Source of the DNA: Bradyrhizobium sediminis
GTDB taxonomy: Bacteria > Pseudomonadota > Alphaproteobacteria > Rhizobiales > Xanthobacteraceae
NCBI RefSeq assembly: GCF_018736105.1
Contig: NZ_CP076135.1
Coordinates: 4,400,001 to 4,464,000, forward strand
DNA length: 64,000 bases
Direction of reading: 5' to 3'
The position numbers were made by a program, and so were the translations under genes. Position 1 is the first letter of the stretch. Each line of letters starts with the position of its first letter. Shown here one piece after another: positions 1 through 8,999 of the stretch. A model generated the notes under the pieces. The model was not told the DNA's origin. It saw only the letters and a program-made list of their open reading frames with translations, and did not search any database.

Positions 1-265
1 TCACGCCGTCGATCCGGTGCGGAACGATCATCGCCACCGCGCCGGCCTTCTCGGCATTTGCGGCGAACTCCCATCCGTCGCGCGCGCTGGCGAAACTCGA
101 GACGAAGCCGCCGCTCGGCGTTCCGCTCAGCGCCACGAACAAACTTCCGGGCTTCACCAGCCGGCTGTCCTGGGTGACGAAGTCAATGCTGGCTTCGGGA
201 AAGGTGCCGGACACGCCCAGTGCCCGGGCCACTTCGGCAATCGTCCATAACGGCGCTGCGCTCAT
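1..265 (-). CDS. murF: UDP-N-acetylmuramoyl-tripeptide--D-alanyl-D-alanine ligase, N-terminal part
   Basis: Only the first 88 residues are in the window; the gene continues beyond base 1. The peptide starts MSAAPLWTIAEVARALG and includes FVTQDSRLVKPGSLFVAL, typical of the MurF N-terminal domain that binds the UDP-MurNAc-tripeptide. The enzyme adds D-Ala-D-Ala to the peptidoglycan precursor in the cytoplasm. The ATG (265-263) overlaps the murE TGA by 4 bp, so the two are translationally coupled. Its place directly after murE in a dcw cluster supports the identity. The ATP-binding centre lies outside the window. Confidence 0.9.
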   Translation of the reverse strand, partial: MSAAPLWTIAEVARALGVSGTFPEASIDFVTQDSRLVKPGSLFVALSGTPSGGFVSSFASARDGWEFAANAEKAGAVAMIVPHRIDGV

Positions 266-1722
266 GCCACCCTCGAGGCCAGCGCGGATGCAACCGCGTC
301 GTGGTCGTTGAACGGCAAGGTATTGTCGCCGACGATCTGTCCGGTCTCGTGGCCCTTGCCGGCGATCAGCAGCGCATCGCCCGGCTGCAGCGCCGCTATC
401 GCTGATCGGATCGCCTCGGCGCGGTCGCCGATTTCGCTGGCGCCCGTGGCGGCGCTCAAGATAGCGGCGCGGATCGCCGCCGGATTTTCGCTGCGCGGGT
501 TGTCGTCGGTGACGATGACGCTGTCGGCATTGCCGGCGGCTATCGCACCCATCAAGGGCCGCTTGCCGGCGTCGCGGTCACCGCCGGCGCCGAACACCAC
601 CACCAGCCGGCGTTTGGCATAGGGCCGCAGCGCCTGCAGCGCCTTGGCCAATGCATCCGGCTTGTGCGCGTAATCGACGAAGATCGGCGCGCCGTTGCGC
701 TCGGCGACCCGCTCCAGCCGGCCTTTTGCGCCTTCGAGCAGTTCGAGCGAGGCGAATACCGCTTTGGGCTCGCTGCCGGTGCCGATCGCGAGCCCGGCGG
801 ACACCAGCGCGTTCTCGATCTGGAATGCGCCGACCAGCGGCAGCCGCACCGGATATCGGCGCCCGCGATGTTCGAGTATCAGCTGCTGCGCAAAGCCGTC
901 GATGTCAGCCCCGGCCAGGCGAATGCCATCGCTTGCGCCGTCGCCCTTGCTGCCGACCGCGACGATGCGCAAGCCCCGCGCGCGCGCGGCGTCGATGACG
1001 TCCTGCGAGCAATCATGATCAGCCGAGATCACCGCGGCGCCGCCGGGCGCGACCAGATCGCGGAACAGCCGCAGCTTGGCATTGAGGTAATGGGCGACGT
1101 CGGGATGATAATCCATGTGGTCGCGCGAGAGATTGGTGAAGCCGCCGGCGGCGATGCGCACGCCGTCGAGCCGGTATTGATCGAGCCCGTGCGAGGAGGC
1201 CTCGAACGCCAGATGGGTGACGCCGTCGCCCGCGATTTCGTCGAGCTGGCGATGCAGCGCAATCGGATCCGGCGTCGTCAGCGAGCCGTAGACGGTGCGC
1301 TTCGGCGACACCAGCCCGATGGTGCCGATGCTGGCGGATTCATGACCGAGCCGCTGCCAGATCTGCCGGGTGAAGGCGGCCACCGACGTCTTGCCGCTGG
1401 TGCCGGTGACCGCGGCGATGGTCGCAGGCTGCCGGGAAAAGAATTTCGCCGCTGATAGCGCCAGCGCACGGCGCGGGTTCGGCGTCATGACGAAGGGCAC
1501 ACCGATGCCATCCGGCGGCGGATGATCGCCCGCGACCGCCACGGCGCCGGCAGAGATCGCCGCATCGATGAAACGCGCGCCGTCGGTCTTGCTGCCGGCG
1601 AGCGCAAAGAACAGGTCGCCGGGCTTGACCGCGCGGCTGTCCACCGCAAGCCCCGACACCGCGACCGCGTCCGCCTGCGGGGGAAGCGTGGCGTCGTCGC
1701 TGAACAAGTCGCGAAGTCTCAT
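262..1722 (-). CDS. murE: UDP-MurNAc-L-Ala-D-Glu:meso-diaminopimelate ligase MurE
   Basis: 486 residues, normal for MurE. It adds meso-diaminopimelate to UDP-MurNAc-dipeptide in the cytoplasm. The N-terminal UDP-binding domain (about 1-95) contains LAVDSRAVKPGDLFFAL. The Mur-ligase P-loop GTSGKT is at residues 107-112, and DHMDYH lies in the central domain. The C-terminal domain has DNPR at 407-410, the signature that selects meso-DAP over lysine, and KGHE near 458. It lies 107 bp after ftsI and overlaps murF by 4 bp, so it belongs to the same minus-strand dcw operon. Confidence 0.96.
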   Translation of the reverse strand: MRLRDLFSDDATLPPQADAVAVSGLAVDSRAVKPGDLFFALAGSKTDGARFIDAAISAGAVAVAGDHPPPDGIGVPFVMTPNPRRALALSAAKFFSRQPATIAAVTGTSGKTSVAAFTRQIWQRLGHESASIGTIGLVSPKRTVYGSLTTPDPIALHRQLDEIAGDGVTHLAFEASSHGLDQYRLDGVRIAAGGFTNLSRDHMDYHPDVAHYLNAKLRLFRDLVAPGGAAVISADHDCSQDVIDAARARGLRIVAVGSKGDGASDGIRLAGADIDGFAQQLILEHRGRRYPVRLPLVGAFQIENALVSAGLAIGTGSEPKAVFASLELLEGAKGRLERVAERNGAPIFVDYAHKPDALAKALQALRPYAKRRLVVVFGAGGDRDAGKRPLMGAIAAGNADSVIVTDDNPRSENPAAIRAAILSAATGASEIGDRAEAIRSAIAALQPGDALLIAGKGHETGQIVGDNTLPFNDHDAVASALASRVA

Positions 1723-1829
1723 GATGTTCCAGTCCGGCCGGCCTTGGCGCCGCTTATCGGTTTGAAGTCTCTAAAGGAATTCGCGGCACCCACGGCAGGA
1801 ACTTCAAACCGGCGACAATGATATACGCC

Positions 1830-3578
1830 TTACTGGCTTCCCCTGGATGCCGCAAGAATAAGGCGCTCGGACGGCGGCAGATCGAACCGCGGCTCGACCC
1901 CCAGCAGCGGCGCAATGCGGGCGATCACCTTGCCGCCGGTCGGCACTGCGTTCCAGCCCGAGGTGATGAAGCCGTGGGTTTCCGGCAGCGGCTTCGGCTC
2001 GTCCAGCATCACCAGCACCTGGAACTGCGGATTGTCGGCCGGCATGATCGCGGTGAAGGAGTTCAGCACCTGCTTCTTGGAATAACGGCCGCCAACGACC
2101 TTTTCCGAGGTGCCGGTCTTGCCGCCGATATAGTAGCCCTTGACGTCGGCCTGCTTGGCCGTTCCGATTTCGGCGTTGAGCCGCATCAGATAGCGCATCT
2201 TGTCTGATGTCTCCGACTTGAGCACCTTCTTGGCGATCGCCCTGGCTTCCGCTTCCGACCGCTTGAGGAAGGTCGGCGGGATCAAATAGCCGCCGTTCAT
2301 GACGGCATTGATGCCCATCACCGCCTGCAGCGGCGCGACCGCGATGCCGTGACCGAAGGCGATGGTGATGGTGTTGAGTTCGCTCCAGCGCTTCGGCACG
2401 ATCGGCGAAGCGCTTTCGGGCAGTTCGGTGCGCAGCCGGTCGAGCTGGCCGAGTTTCTTCAGGAACGCCTTGTGCGCCTCGACGCCCTGCGCCAGCGCGA
2501 TCCGCGCCGCGCCGACGTTGGAGGAGAAGGTGAACACTTCCGACAGCGAGATCGAGCGGCCCAGCGGATGGGTGTCGTGAATGGTGAATTTGCCGTAGTG
2601 CAGCGCGCCGCGCGCATCGAACGGCGTATTCAGGTTGGCCTTGCCGGAATCCAGCGCCATCGCCAGCGTCAGCGCCTTGAAGGTCGAGCCCATCTCATAG
2701 ACGCCGGTGGTCAGCCGGTTGATGCGATCGGGGTCATGCGCTTCCTTCGGATTGTTCGGATCGAAGTCGGGCAGCGACACCATCGCCACGATCTCGCCGG
2801 TCTTGACGTTGGAGACGAGGCCGGAGGCCGCCTTGGCCTTGTATTTGTCCTTGGCCTTCAGGAGTTCGTCGCGCAGCGCGTGCTCGACGCGCAGGTCGAT
2901 CGACAATTCCACCGGCCGCTGCAGCCGGTCGGTGGCGAAGCCGGCGCGATGCAGATCGGCCAGGCCGTTGTTGTCGAGCCATTTCTCCATCCCGGCGATG
3001 CCCTGGTTGTCGATGTTGACCAGGCCGATCAGATGCGCCACCTCGGCGCCGGTGGGGTACACCCGCTTGTTCTCGCGCAGGAAGCCGATGCCGGGAATGC
3101 CGAGGCGGTGAATTTGCTGCTGCTGCTTCGGCGTGATTTCGCGCTTCAGCCAGACGAAGCCCTTTTTCGACGACAGCCGTTCACGCACTTCGCCGGTGTC
3201 GAGATCCGGCAGCGTCGCGGTGAGGAGTTCGATCGCCTCGTCCTTGTCGATGATCCGGCGCGGCTCGCCGAACAGGCTCGGCGACTTGACGTCGGTGGCG
3301 AGCACCTCGCCGTTGCGGTCGACGATGTCCGGCCGCGCGGTGGCGATGGCGTCCTGCGCCGCGGTGCGGCGCGCGGCGTGATTGTCGGCGCCGATCGCGA
3401 ACATGACGAGCCGGCCGCCGATGACGGCGTAGATCGCCGCGAACGCCAGGATGGCCAGTCCGACACGGGCGCGCGCCTTGGCGGCGCGGTCGACATTGCG
3501 CCCGTACAGCAGGCTGCGGATCAGCCGTTGCCGCCACGGTTCCGTGGGCTTGACGGTGTTGGGCGCGGAACCGGTCAT
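1830..3578 (-). CDS. ftsI: Peptidoglycan D,D-transpeptidase FtsI (PBP3)
   Basis: 582 residues counted from the ATG that overlaps the ftsL stop by 4 bp; that coupling decides the start (MTGSAPNTVK) although the frame is open further upstream. One membrane segment spans about 40-62, followed by a PBP-dimer domain with RPDIVDRNGEVLA. The transpeptidase domain shows the three penicillin-binding motifs: STFK (catalytic Ser298, Lys301), SSN (352-354) and KTGT (487-490). It is the septal class B PBP that cross-links peptidoglycan with FtsW in the divisome. It sits between ftsL and murE. Confidence 0.96.
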   Translation of the reverse strand: MTGSAPNTVKPTEPWRQRLIRSLLYGRNVDRAAKARARVGLAILAFAAIYAVIGGRLVMFAIGADNHAARRTAAQDAIATARPDIVDRNGEVLATDVKSPSLFGEPRRIIDKDEAIELLTATLPDLDTGEVRERLSSKKGFVWLKREITPKQQQQIHRLGIPGIGFLRENKRVYPTGAEVAHLIGLVNIDNQGIAGMEKWLDNNGLADLHRAGFATDRLQRPVELSIDLRVEHALRDELLKAKDKYKAKAASGLVSNVKTGEIVAMVSLPDFDPNNPKEAHDPDRINRLTTGVYEMGSTFKALTLAMALDSGKANLNTPFDARGALHYGKFTIHDTHPLGRSISLSEVFTFSSNVGAARIALAQGVEAHKAFLKKLGQLDRLRTELPESASPIVPKRWSELNTITIAFGHGIAVAPLQAVMGINAVMNGGYLIPPTFLKRSEAEARAIAKKVLKSETSDKMRYLMRLNAEIGTAKQADVKGYYIGGKTGTSEKVVGGRYSKKQVLNSFTAIMPADNPQFQVLVMLDEPKPLPETHGFITSGWNAVPTGGKVIARIAPLLGVEPRFDLPPSERLILAASRGSQ

Positions 3579-3967
3579 CGCCGATCCTCCGGCGCCGGCA
3601 CCGAACCCGTCACTACGGAAGCATCGGCCGCGGCATCGATGGTCTCGAGCATCGCCCCGATCGGATCGGGATCGCCCGGCTTGAAGAAGCGCGGCGGCCG
3701 CTCGGGCAGGTTCTTCAATGAATCGTATTGGGTTGCGGTGACCGGTTTCAGTCCCAGGTGACGCTCGGCGAGGCCCTGCAGCCGCAGCGGCGAGTCCAGC
3801 TTGGCCCATTCCGCCCGCAAGCCTGCGATGGCGTCGCGCTGCTCGCGGATTTCCGCATGCAGCCGCAGCACGCGCTCGGTACGCGAAGTCGATTCCATCT
3901 TGATCCGGTAGACATAGGCGGCGGCGAACACCAGAGCGGCGATCACGAGGAGATGGATGATCCGCAT
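3575..3967 (-). CDS. ftsL: Cell division protein FtsL
   Basis: 130-residue bitopic protein. It has a very short cytoplasmic end, a membrane helix at about residues 4-20, and then a charged, coiled-coil-like stretch (about 25-65) as expected for FtsL, which forms the FtsB/FtsL scaffold of the divisome. FtsL sequences diverge strongly, so the call rests on topology and position: 2 bp after the rsmH stop and overlapping ftsI by 4 bp. The C-terminal tail from about residue 85 (ERPPRFFKPGDPDPIG) is proline-rich and longer than in enterobacteria. Confidence 0.85.
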   Translation of the reverse strand: MRIIHLLVIAALVFAAAYVYRIKMESTSRTERVLRLHAEIREQRDAIAGLRAEWAKLDSPLRLQGLAERHLGLKPVTATQYDSLKNLPERPPRFFKPGDPDPIGAMLETIDAAADASVVTGSVPAPEDRR

Positions 3968-3969
3968 GG

Positions 3970-4965
3970 TCAGCCTCCCCTCATCACGTCATCGAGAACA
4001 GGCCATGCCGGCAATGCCGCGCCGGCATGCGCAGGTGCGGCGGTGCGCTCGGCCGCGCGCAGCTTTGCCGAGCGCGCGCGCGGGTTGGCGGCAATCTCCT
4101 CGTCGTCGGCCGTGACCGGACGCTTGGTCAGAATGACGAAGCTCGGCGCGGCCTGGTTGACCTCGGGCAGATGCCGCGATCCGCCGCCGGCCCTGGCACG
4201 CTCGACCAGGAAGTTCTTGACGATGCGGTCTTCCAGCGAATGGAACGACACCACCACCAGCCGGCCGCCCGGCTTCAGTACCTGCTCGGCCGCCGACAGC
4301 GCCAGATGCAGTTCGTCGAGCTCCTCGTTGACGAAAATCCGCAGCGCCTGGAATGTCCGGGTGGCCGGGTGGATTTCGCCCGGCTTCGACCGCACCACCT
4401 TCGAGACGACGTCGGCCAGCGCGCGGGTGGTCGTAATCGGCGCTTCCTTGCGCGCGGCGACGATGGCCCTGGCGACGGCGCGGGAGTGACGCTCTTCGCC
4501 GAAGATGTAGATGATATTGGCGAGATCGGCCTCGGACGCTTTGGCGACCACGTCGGCCGCGCTCGGCCCGTCATGGCCCATCCGCATGTCGAGCGGGCCG
4601 CCGAGGCGAAACGAAAAGCCGCGCTCGGCCTGGTCGAGCTGCATCGAGGACACCCCGACGTCCATCACCACGCCGTCGACCGCGGCGGCGCCCTGCGCGG
4701 CGCAGATTTCGGCGAGATTGGAGAAGCGGTCCTCGACCAGCGTGAGCCGGCCGTCGGATCGATCCACCAGATCGAAGCCGCCCGCAATGGCCGTGCGGTC
4801 GCGATCGATGCCGATGACGCGGGTTCCGGCGACGTCGAGGATCGCCCGGCTATAGCCGCCGGCCCCGAAGGTGGCGTCGACATAGATGCCGCCGTCGCGC
4901 GGGGCGAGCATCTCGATCGCCTGGCGGCCGAGCACGGGGATATGACGCGGGCCAGCCGGATTCAT
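3970..4965 (-). CDS. rsmH: 16S rRNA (cytosine(1402)-N(4))-methyltransferase RsmH (MraW)
   Basis: 331 residues from the chosen ATG ([17 protein letters not shown]), where homology to RsmH begins; a longer in-frame extension upstream looks non-coding. [10 protein letters not shown] (30-39) is the SAM-binding motif, and [18 protein letters not shown] and [14 protein letters not shown] are family signatures. The enzyme methylates N4 of C1402 in 16S rRNA in the decoding centre. It is the first gene of the dcw cluster here; no mraZ precedes it. The stop is 2 bp from the ftsL start. Confidence 0.95.
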   Translation of the reverse strand: MNPAGPRHIPVLGRQAIEMLAPRDGGIYVDATFGAGGYSRAILDVAGTRVIGIDRDRTAIAGGFDLVDRSDGRLTLVEDRFSNLAEICAAQGAAAVDGVVMDVGVSSMQLDQAERGFSFRLGGPLDMRMGHDGPSAADVVAKASEADLANIIYIFGEERHSRAVARAIVAARKEAPITTTRALADVVSKVVRSKPGEIHPATRTFQALRIFVNEELDELHLALSAAEQVLKPGGRLVVVSFHSLEDRIVKNFLVERARAGGGSRHLPEVNQAAPSFVILTKRPVTADDEEIAANPRARSAKLRAAERTAAPAHAGAALPAWPVLDDVMRGG

Positions 4966-5575
4966 GCCCCGGCTCCGGGCACGATCCGGGGGAAGTTGCG
5001 GAAACTGGACGCGAACAGGCCCATTGCGCCTCAAATCCCTGCGCTTCGCCGGACTTTTCGTCTCGAAAGGCGGCGTTCGATCAAAAAGCCCGTGCGAGGC
5101 ACGATTGCCGATCCCGCGTGTCCCCCATCGCAAGCCCGGATTTCCCGATGGAATTTGCTGGGCTGCCATGGGATTTCGAGCGTCAAAGAGGGCCTCGGCC
5201 GTCCCCCAAAACCGGTTCGGCTCTTCACCACTTAGTAACGTCAGCTAGCGTTAAGAAAGCGTTGAAGGATTGGGGAGGATTTGGGTCGCGGGCAAGCCGC
5301 GCGTCCGCCCCTCGCCGCGACAACAGTCCATTGCCGGGAACCGGACGGCCGGTGATGCTTCCCGCACACACTCGGCCAAAATGCGAAGCGGCGAGGCGCT
5401 GCCCGATTGCGCTGAGGACATCGTAAAGGAATAGTAAACGAGGTCGTCCTGAAAACGCGCCATTGCCGTTCTCCTGCCCGGTTTGAGCCTTCCTATGTCG
5501 CTCGGTTCGTTCGCACCGCCTGTTGGAATTGATTCGAGGCGTCGCGCCGTCCCGTTGCCCAAGGCCAACGCCAGT
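4966..5575. other. Divergent intergenic region between rsmH and the amidase gene, no mraZ
   Basis: About 610 bp separate two divergently transcribed cell-wall genes, so promoters for the dcw operon and the amidase should lie here. I see no MraZ-like reading frame on either strand and no clear array of TGGGN MraZ boxes. An interrupted inverted repeat, TAACG-N8-CGTTA, is at 5236-5253. Short open frames present are arginine-rich and look like chance. Confidence 0.5.
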
Positions 5576-6358
5576 ATGAAGACATTCACCCCGGATTCCT
5601 CGATCGCCTCCGACGTGATCCCGTCGGCGAATTACGGCGAGCGGAACAAGGGCCGCCTGCCCGACATGATCGTGCTGCACTACACCGGCATGCCCGATGT
5701 CGAAGGCGCGATCGCGCAGCTGTGCACGGCGGGCACCGACGTATCGGCGCACTATATCGTGCTGGAAGACGGCCGCATCGTGCAGTGCGTGCCGGAGGCC
5801 AAGCGCGCCTGGCATGCCGGCGCGGCGTCCTGGGCCGGCGAAGAAGACATCAATTCCTGTTCGATCGGCGTCGAGATCGTCAATCGCGGCCACGACTGGG
5901 GCTACCCGGATTTTCCGCTGCGCCAGATCGCCGCCGTGATCGCGCTGTGCCGGGGCATCATGCTCCGCCGCAAGGTGCCGTCGCATCGCGTGCTCGCCCA
6001 TTCCGATGTCGCCCCCTCCCGCAAGAAAGACCCGGGCGAGAAATTTCCCTGGCATTCGCTGGCCAATTCGGGCGTCGGGCACTGGGTGCAGCCGGCGCCG
6101 ATCGTGCGCGGCGAAGCGATGAAACTCGGCAGCATCGGCGACGACGTGCTCGGCCTGCAGCGGGCGCTGGCCAAATACGGCTACGGCATCCCGACCCATG
6201 GAAAATACGACGGCGCCACCATGGAAGTGGTCGCCGCGTTCCAGCGCCATTTCCGCCCTGCCCGCGTCGACGGCGTCGCCGATCATTCGACGCTGGTTAC
6301 CTTGCAGGCGCTGCTCGAGAGCCTGCCGGCCGAGGCCGTGGCCGTCGCGGCACGGTAA
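5576..6358 (+). CDS. N-acetylmuramoyl-L-alanine amidase, AmiD-type with peptidoglycan-binding domain
   Basis: 260 residues from ATG 5576; an in-frame ATG at 5483 would add 31 residues lacking family features. The Amidase_2 fold covers about 20-170: the zinc-ligand region LHYTG, then SAHYIVLEDG, AWHAG, SIGVEIVN and HSDVAPSRKKDPGEKFPW, where late His and Lys/Asp residues complete the centre. A PG_binding_1 domain follows at about 185-245 (GSIGDDVLGLQRALAKYGY). It cleaves the MurNAc to L-Ala bond and probably recycles or remodels peptidoglycan. I see no signal peptide. It is divergent from the dcw cluster, which fits a wall role. Confidence 0.88.
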   Translation: MKTFTPDSSIASDVIPSANYGERNKGRLPDMIVLHYTGMPDVEGAIAQLCTAGTDVSAHYIVLEDGRIVQCVPEAKRAWHAGAASWAGEEDINSCSIGVEIVNRGHDWGYPDFPLRQIAAVIALCRGIMLRRKVPSHRVLAHSDVAPSRKKDPGEKFPWHSLANSGVGHWVQPAPIVRGEAMKLGSIGDDVLGLQRALAKYGYGIPTHGKYDGATMEVVAAFQRHFRPARVDGVADHSTLVTLQALLESLPAEAVAVAAR

Positions 6359-6382
6359 CATCGGGACAATTCGGCCCGGCCA

Positions 6383-6396
6383 TTGACTTTCATCAA
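6383..6396 (+). promoter_or_regulatory. FixK/FNR-type box TTGA-N6-TCAA
   Basis: TTGACTTTCATCAA is a perfect 14-bp match to the FixK/FNR consensus (TTGA-N6-TCAA). It lies 57 bp before the ATG of the hemerythrin-linked metal ATPase and 24 bp after the amidase stop. In Bradyrhizobium, FixK2 activates genes at low oxygen through such boxes. The distance fits an activator site roughly 40 bp upstream of a start point, though no start point is mapped. Confidence 0.65.
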
Positions 6397-6453
6397 GTGC
6401 GACCGGCGCGTTTTCGGCGACAAGCCGCCATGGCTTGAGCAGGAAATGGATCG

Positions 6454-8742
6454 ATGTCGTTTGAGCGCGTTCTGCGATCGGCGCTGGTTGCGATCGCCAT
6501 CGCGGGCCTGACGGCGGGAATTCTCGCCGCGCTGGCCGGCCGCACCGACCTTGCCGATCTCTGCTGGACGCTGGCGACCGTACCCGTGGTGGCGGGACTG
6601 GCGGTCTCGATCGTGCGAGATTTTCTGGCGGGCCGGTTCGGCGTCGATGCCATCGCGCTGGTGTCGATGAGCGCCGCGCTGGCGCTCGGCCAGCCGCTGG
6701 CCGGCGCCGTGGTCGCGCTGATGTATTCCGGCGGCAATGTGCTCGAGGATATCGCGGTTGCCCGCGCCGAGCATGATCTGCGTTCGCTGGTCGATCGCGC
6801 GCCGCGCGAGGCCCACCGCTGCGTCGATGGCCGAATCGAGGAAGTGGCGGTCGGCACGGTGGCGGTCGGCGACCGGCTGCTGGTGCGGGCTGGCGAAGTC
6901 GTTCCGGTCGACGGCGTCGTCAGTTCGGTCACCGCTGTCGTCGACGAGTCGGCGCTGACCGGCGAGCCGATCCCGGTGGCCAAAACGCGTAGCGCGGCCA
7001 TCCTCTCCGGCGCGCTGAACGCCGGCGAGACCTTTGAAATGACGGTCACGGCGGTCGCCGGCGACAGCACCTATGCCGGCATCGTGAGGCTGGTGACCGC
7101 GGCGCAGACCGCGAAAGCGCCGTTCGTGCGGCTGGCCGACCGCTATGCGCTGGTATTCCTGCCGGTAACGCTGGCGCTGGCGCTCGTCGCCTGGCTGATC
7201 TCGGGCGATCTGCTGCGCAGCCTCGCAGTGCTGGTGGCGGCGACGCCGTGTCCGCTGATTCTGGCGGCTCCCGTCGCCTTCATCGCCGGCGTGGCCCGGG
7301 CGGCGCGGCGCGGCATCCTGGTCAAGGGCGGCGGCCCGCTGGAGGCGCTGGCGCGCTCCCACACCGTATTGTTCGACAAGACCGGGACGCTGACGGTCGG
7401 CGGCGCGCGATTGCTTTCCGTCGAAGTCGCGCCGGGCGAAACCGCCGAAGAGGTATTGCTGCTCGGCGCCTCGCTCGAACAGGCGTCGCATCATGTGATC
7501 GCGGGCGCCATCGTGCAGGCCGGCACCGAGCGCGGCCTGCATCTCAAGCTGCCCGAACAGGTCAGGGAGGCCATGGGCTCGGGCCTGCACGGCGTGATCG
7601 AGGGACGGCGCGTCAGCGCGGGTTCGCGCGAAATGATCCTTGCAGGCTCGCAAGTCGCCGAATGGGCAACGCGCGCGATCCGGCGCGCCTCGTGGCGATC
7701 GGCGCTGATCGTTTTCGTCGCGGTCGAGGGACGGCCGATCGGCGCATTGCTGCTCGCCGACGAACTGCGTTCCGACACGCCGCGGGCGATCCGGCTGCTG
7801 CGCGAGGCCGGCATTGCCCGCATCGTCATGGTCACCGGCGACCGCGCCGGCGCCGCGCAGGCGATCGGCGCAGCGCTCGATCTCGACTCGGTGCTGGCCG
7901 AGCGCGTGCCCTCCGACAAGGTCGACGCGGTGCGCTCCGAGCAGCGACTCAATCCGACCATCATGGTCGGCGATGGCATCAACGACGCGCCGGCGCTGGC
8001 CGCGGCCGACGTCGGGATCGCACTCGGCGCCCGCGGCGCCAGCGCGTCGTCGGAAGCCGCCGACGTGGTGATCCTGGCCGACCGGCTCGACCGGGTCGGC
8101 GAGGCGATCGAGATCGCGCAACGCGCGCGGCGGATCGCCATCGAAAGCATCGTCGCAGGCATGGCGCTGTCGACGCTCGCCATGCTGGCGGCGACCTTGG
8201 GCTGGCTGCTGCCGGTTCCGGCCGCCATCGTCCAGGAGGTGATCGATGTCGCCGTGATCCTCAACGCGCTGCGCGCCCTCAACCCGGGTCGCGGCCGCGC
8301 CGGCGGAAGCATGACCGCTGCGGCCGGACACGAGCTGCATCGCAGTCACCTCGAGCTGATCGGCAATCTCGACCGGCTGCGATCGATCGTCGACGAGCTC
8401 GACGATGCCAGCCCGGAGCGCGCCGCCGTCATCATCGCCGAGGCCAACAAACTGGTTCAGGACCAGGTGGTCGCCCACGAGCGCGACGACGAGGGCCAAG
8501 TCTATCCGCAGCTCGCCACGGTCTTGCGGGAAAGCCACGGCCTCTCGGCGATGAGCCGCGCGCACCGCGAGATCCTGCATCTCGCCCGCCTGCTCGCCCG
8601 CGTCGCCGAGGACCTGCCGACCGAGAAGGTCGACCGCTATCTCGTCCGCGACGCCCAGCGCCTGATCGAGGCGGTGGAGACGCTGGTGCGCCTGCACACC
8701 GCGCAGGAAGAAGACATCTACGAGGCGGTCGCGGCGCGCTAG
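6454..8742 (+). CDS. P1B-5-type heavy-metal ATPase with C-terminal hemerythrin domain (Nia-like)
   Basis: 762 residues. P-type ATPase core: DESALTGEPIPV in the actuator domain, TPCPL at 264-268 in the metal-binding membrane helix, phosphorylated Asp308 in DKTGTLT, and MVGDGINDAPALA in the hinge. TPC replaces CPC or SPC, which marks the P1B-5 subgroup. No N-terminal Cys-type metal domain is present. Residues from about 625 to 762 form a hemerythrin-like helical domain (HELHRSHLELIGNL, VVAHERDDEG, SRAHREILHLARL, RLHTAQEEDIYEAV) with the expected His/Glu ligands for a diiron site. Known members include Nia of Sinorhizobium (Ni/Fe export). The hemerythrin domain probably senses oxygen or iron. 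A FixK box lies upstream. Confidence 0.9.
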   Translation: MSFERVLRSALVAIAIAGLTAGILAALAGRTDLADLCWTLATVPVVAGLAVSIVRDFLAGRFGVDAIALVSMSAALALGQPLAGAVVALMYSGGNVLEDIAVARAEHDLRSLVDRAPREAHRCVDGRIEEVAVGTVAVGDRLLVRAGEVVPVDGVVSSVTAVVDESALTGEPIPVAKTRSAAILSGALNAGETFEMTVTAVAGDSTYAGIVRLVTAAQTAKAPFVRLADRYALVFLPVTLALALVAWLISGDLLRSLAVLVAATPCPLILAAPVAFIAGVARAARRGILVKGGGPLEALARSHTVLFDKTGTLTVGGARLLSVEVAPGETAEEVLLLGASLEQASHHVIAGAIVQAGTERGLHLKLPEQVREAMGSGLHGVIEGRRVSAGSREMILAGSQVAEWATRAIRRASWRSALIVFVAVEGRPIGALLLADELRSDTPRAIRLLREAGIARIVMVTGDRAGAAQAIGAALDLDSVLAERVPSDKVDAVRSEQRLNPTIMVGDGINDAPALAAADVGIALGARGASASSEAADVVILADRLDRVGEAIEIAQRARRIAIESIVAGMALSTLAMLAATLGWLLPVPAAIVQEVIDVAVILNALRALNPGRGRAGGSMTAAAGHELHRSHLELIGNLDRLRSIVDELDDASPERAAVIIAEANKLVQDQVVAHERDDEGQVYPQLATVLRESHGLSAMSRAHREILHLARLLARVAEDLPTEKVDRYLVRDAQRLIEAVETLVRLHTAQEEDIYEAVAAR

Positions 8743-8999
8743 GCAACCCCAAACCAAAAATATCGAAAACAACCCCATGCAAAGTAACCGGCAGCATCGC
8801 GCAGGGCATGGCTGGAGCAAAGACGGCGGACTACGTTACCGCCGGTCCGCCCTACACCCCAATAAAGAGTGAACTCTAGGCCTCCCGGCATCCCTGACAA
8901 CGGCGAAAGCACCGAGCAACATCTTCAGGATGGAATATTTTGACCGCCACCGGGGCCGCTATGAGCTTGACGCGGCGGCCTCGAGCCCCCATCACAAGG
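8743..8999. other. Intergenic region before rnpB
   Basis: No convincing gene. A 31-codon frame starting at 8777 has no family resemblance that I recognise. The rnpB promoter should be near the right end; TTGACG at 8967-8972 is a possible -35 element 17 bp before CATCAC, which is a poor -10. Confidence 0.35.

Noticed and set aside
5031..5231. 66-codon minus-strand frame as possible mraZ before rsmH
   Set aside because: Too short, and no MraZ/SpoVT-AbrB features; Arg-rich chance frame.
6283..8820. 845-codon open frame on the minus strand opposite the metal ATPase
   Set aside because: Low-complexity Arg/Gln/Asp composition without domain; mirror frame of the high-GC ATPase gene, whose motifs are certain.
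8777..8872. 31-codon frame before rnpB
   Set aside because: No good ribosome-binding site and basic, unstructured composition.
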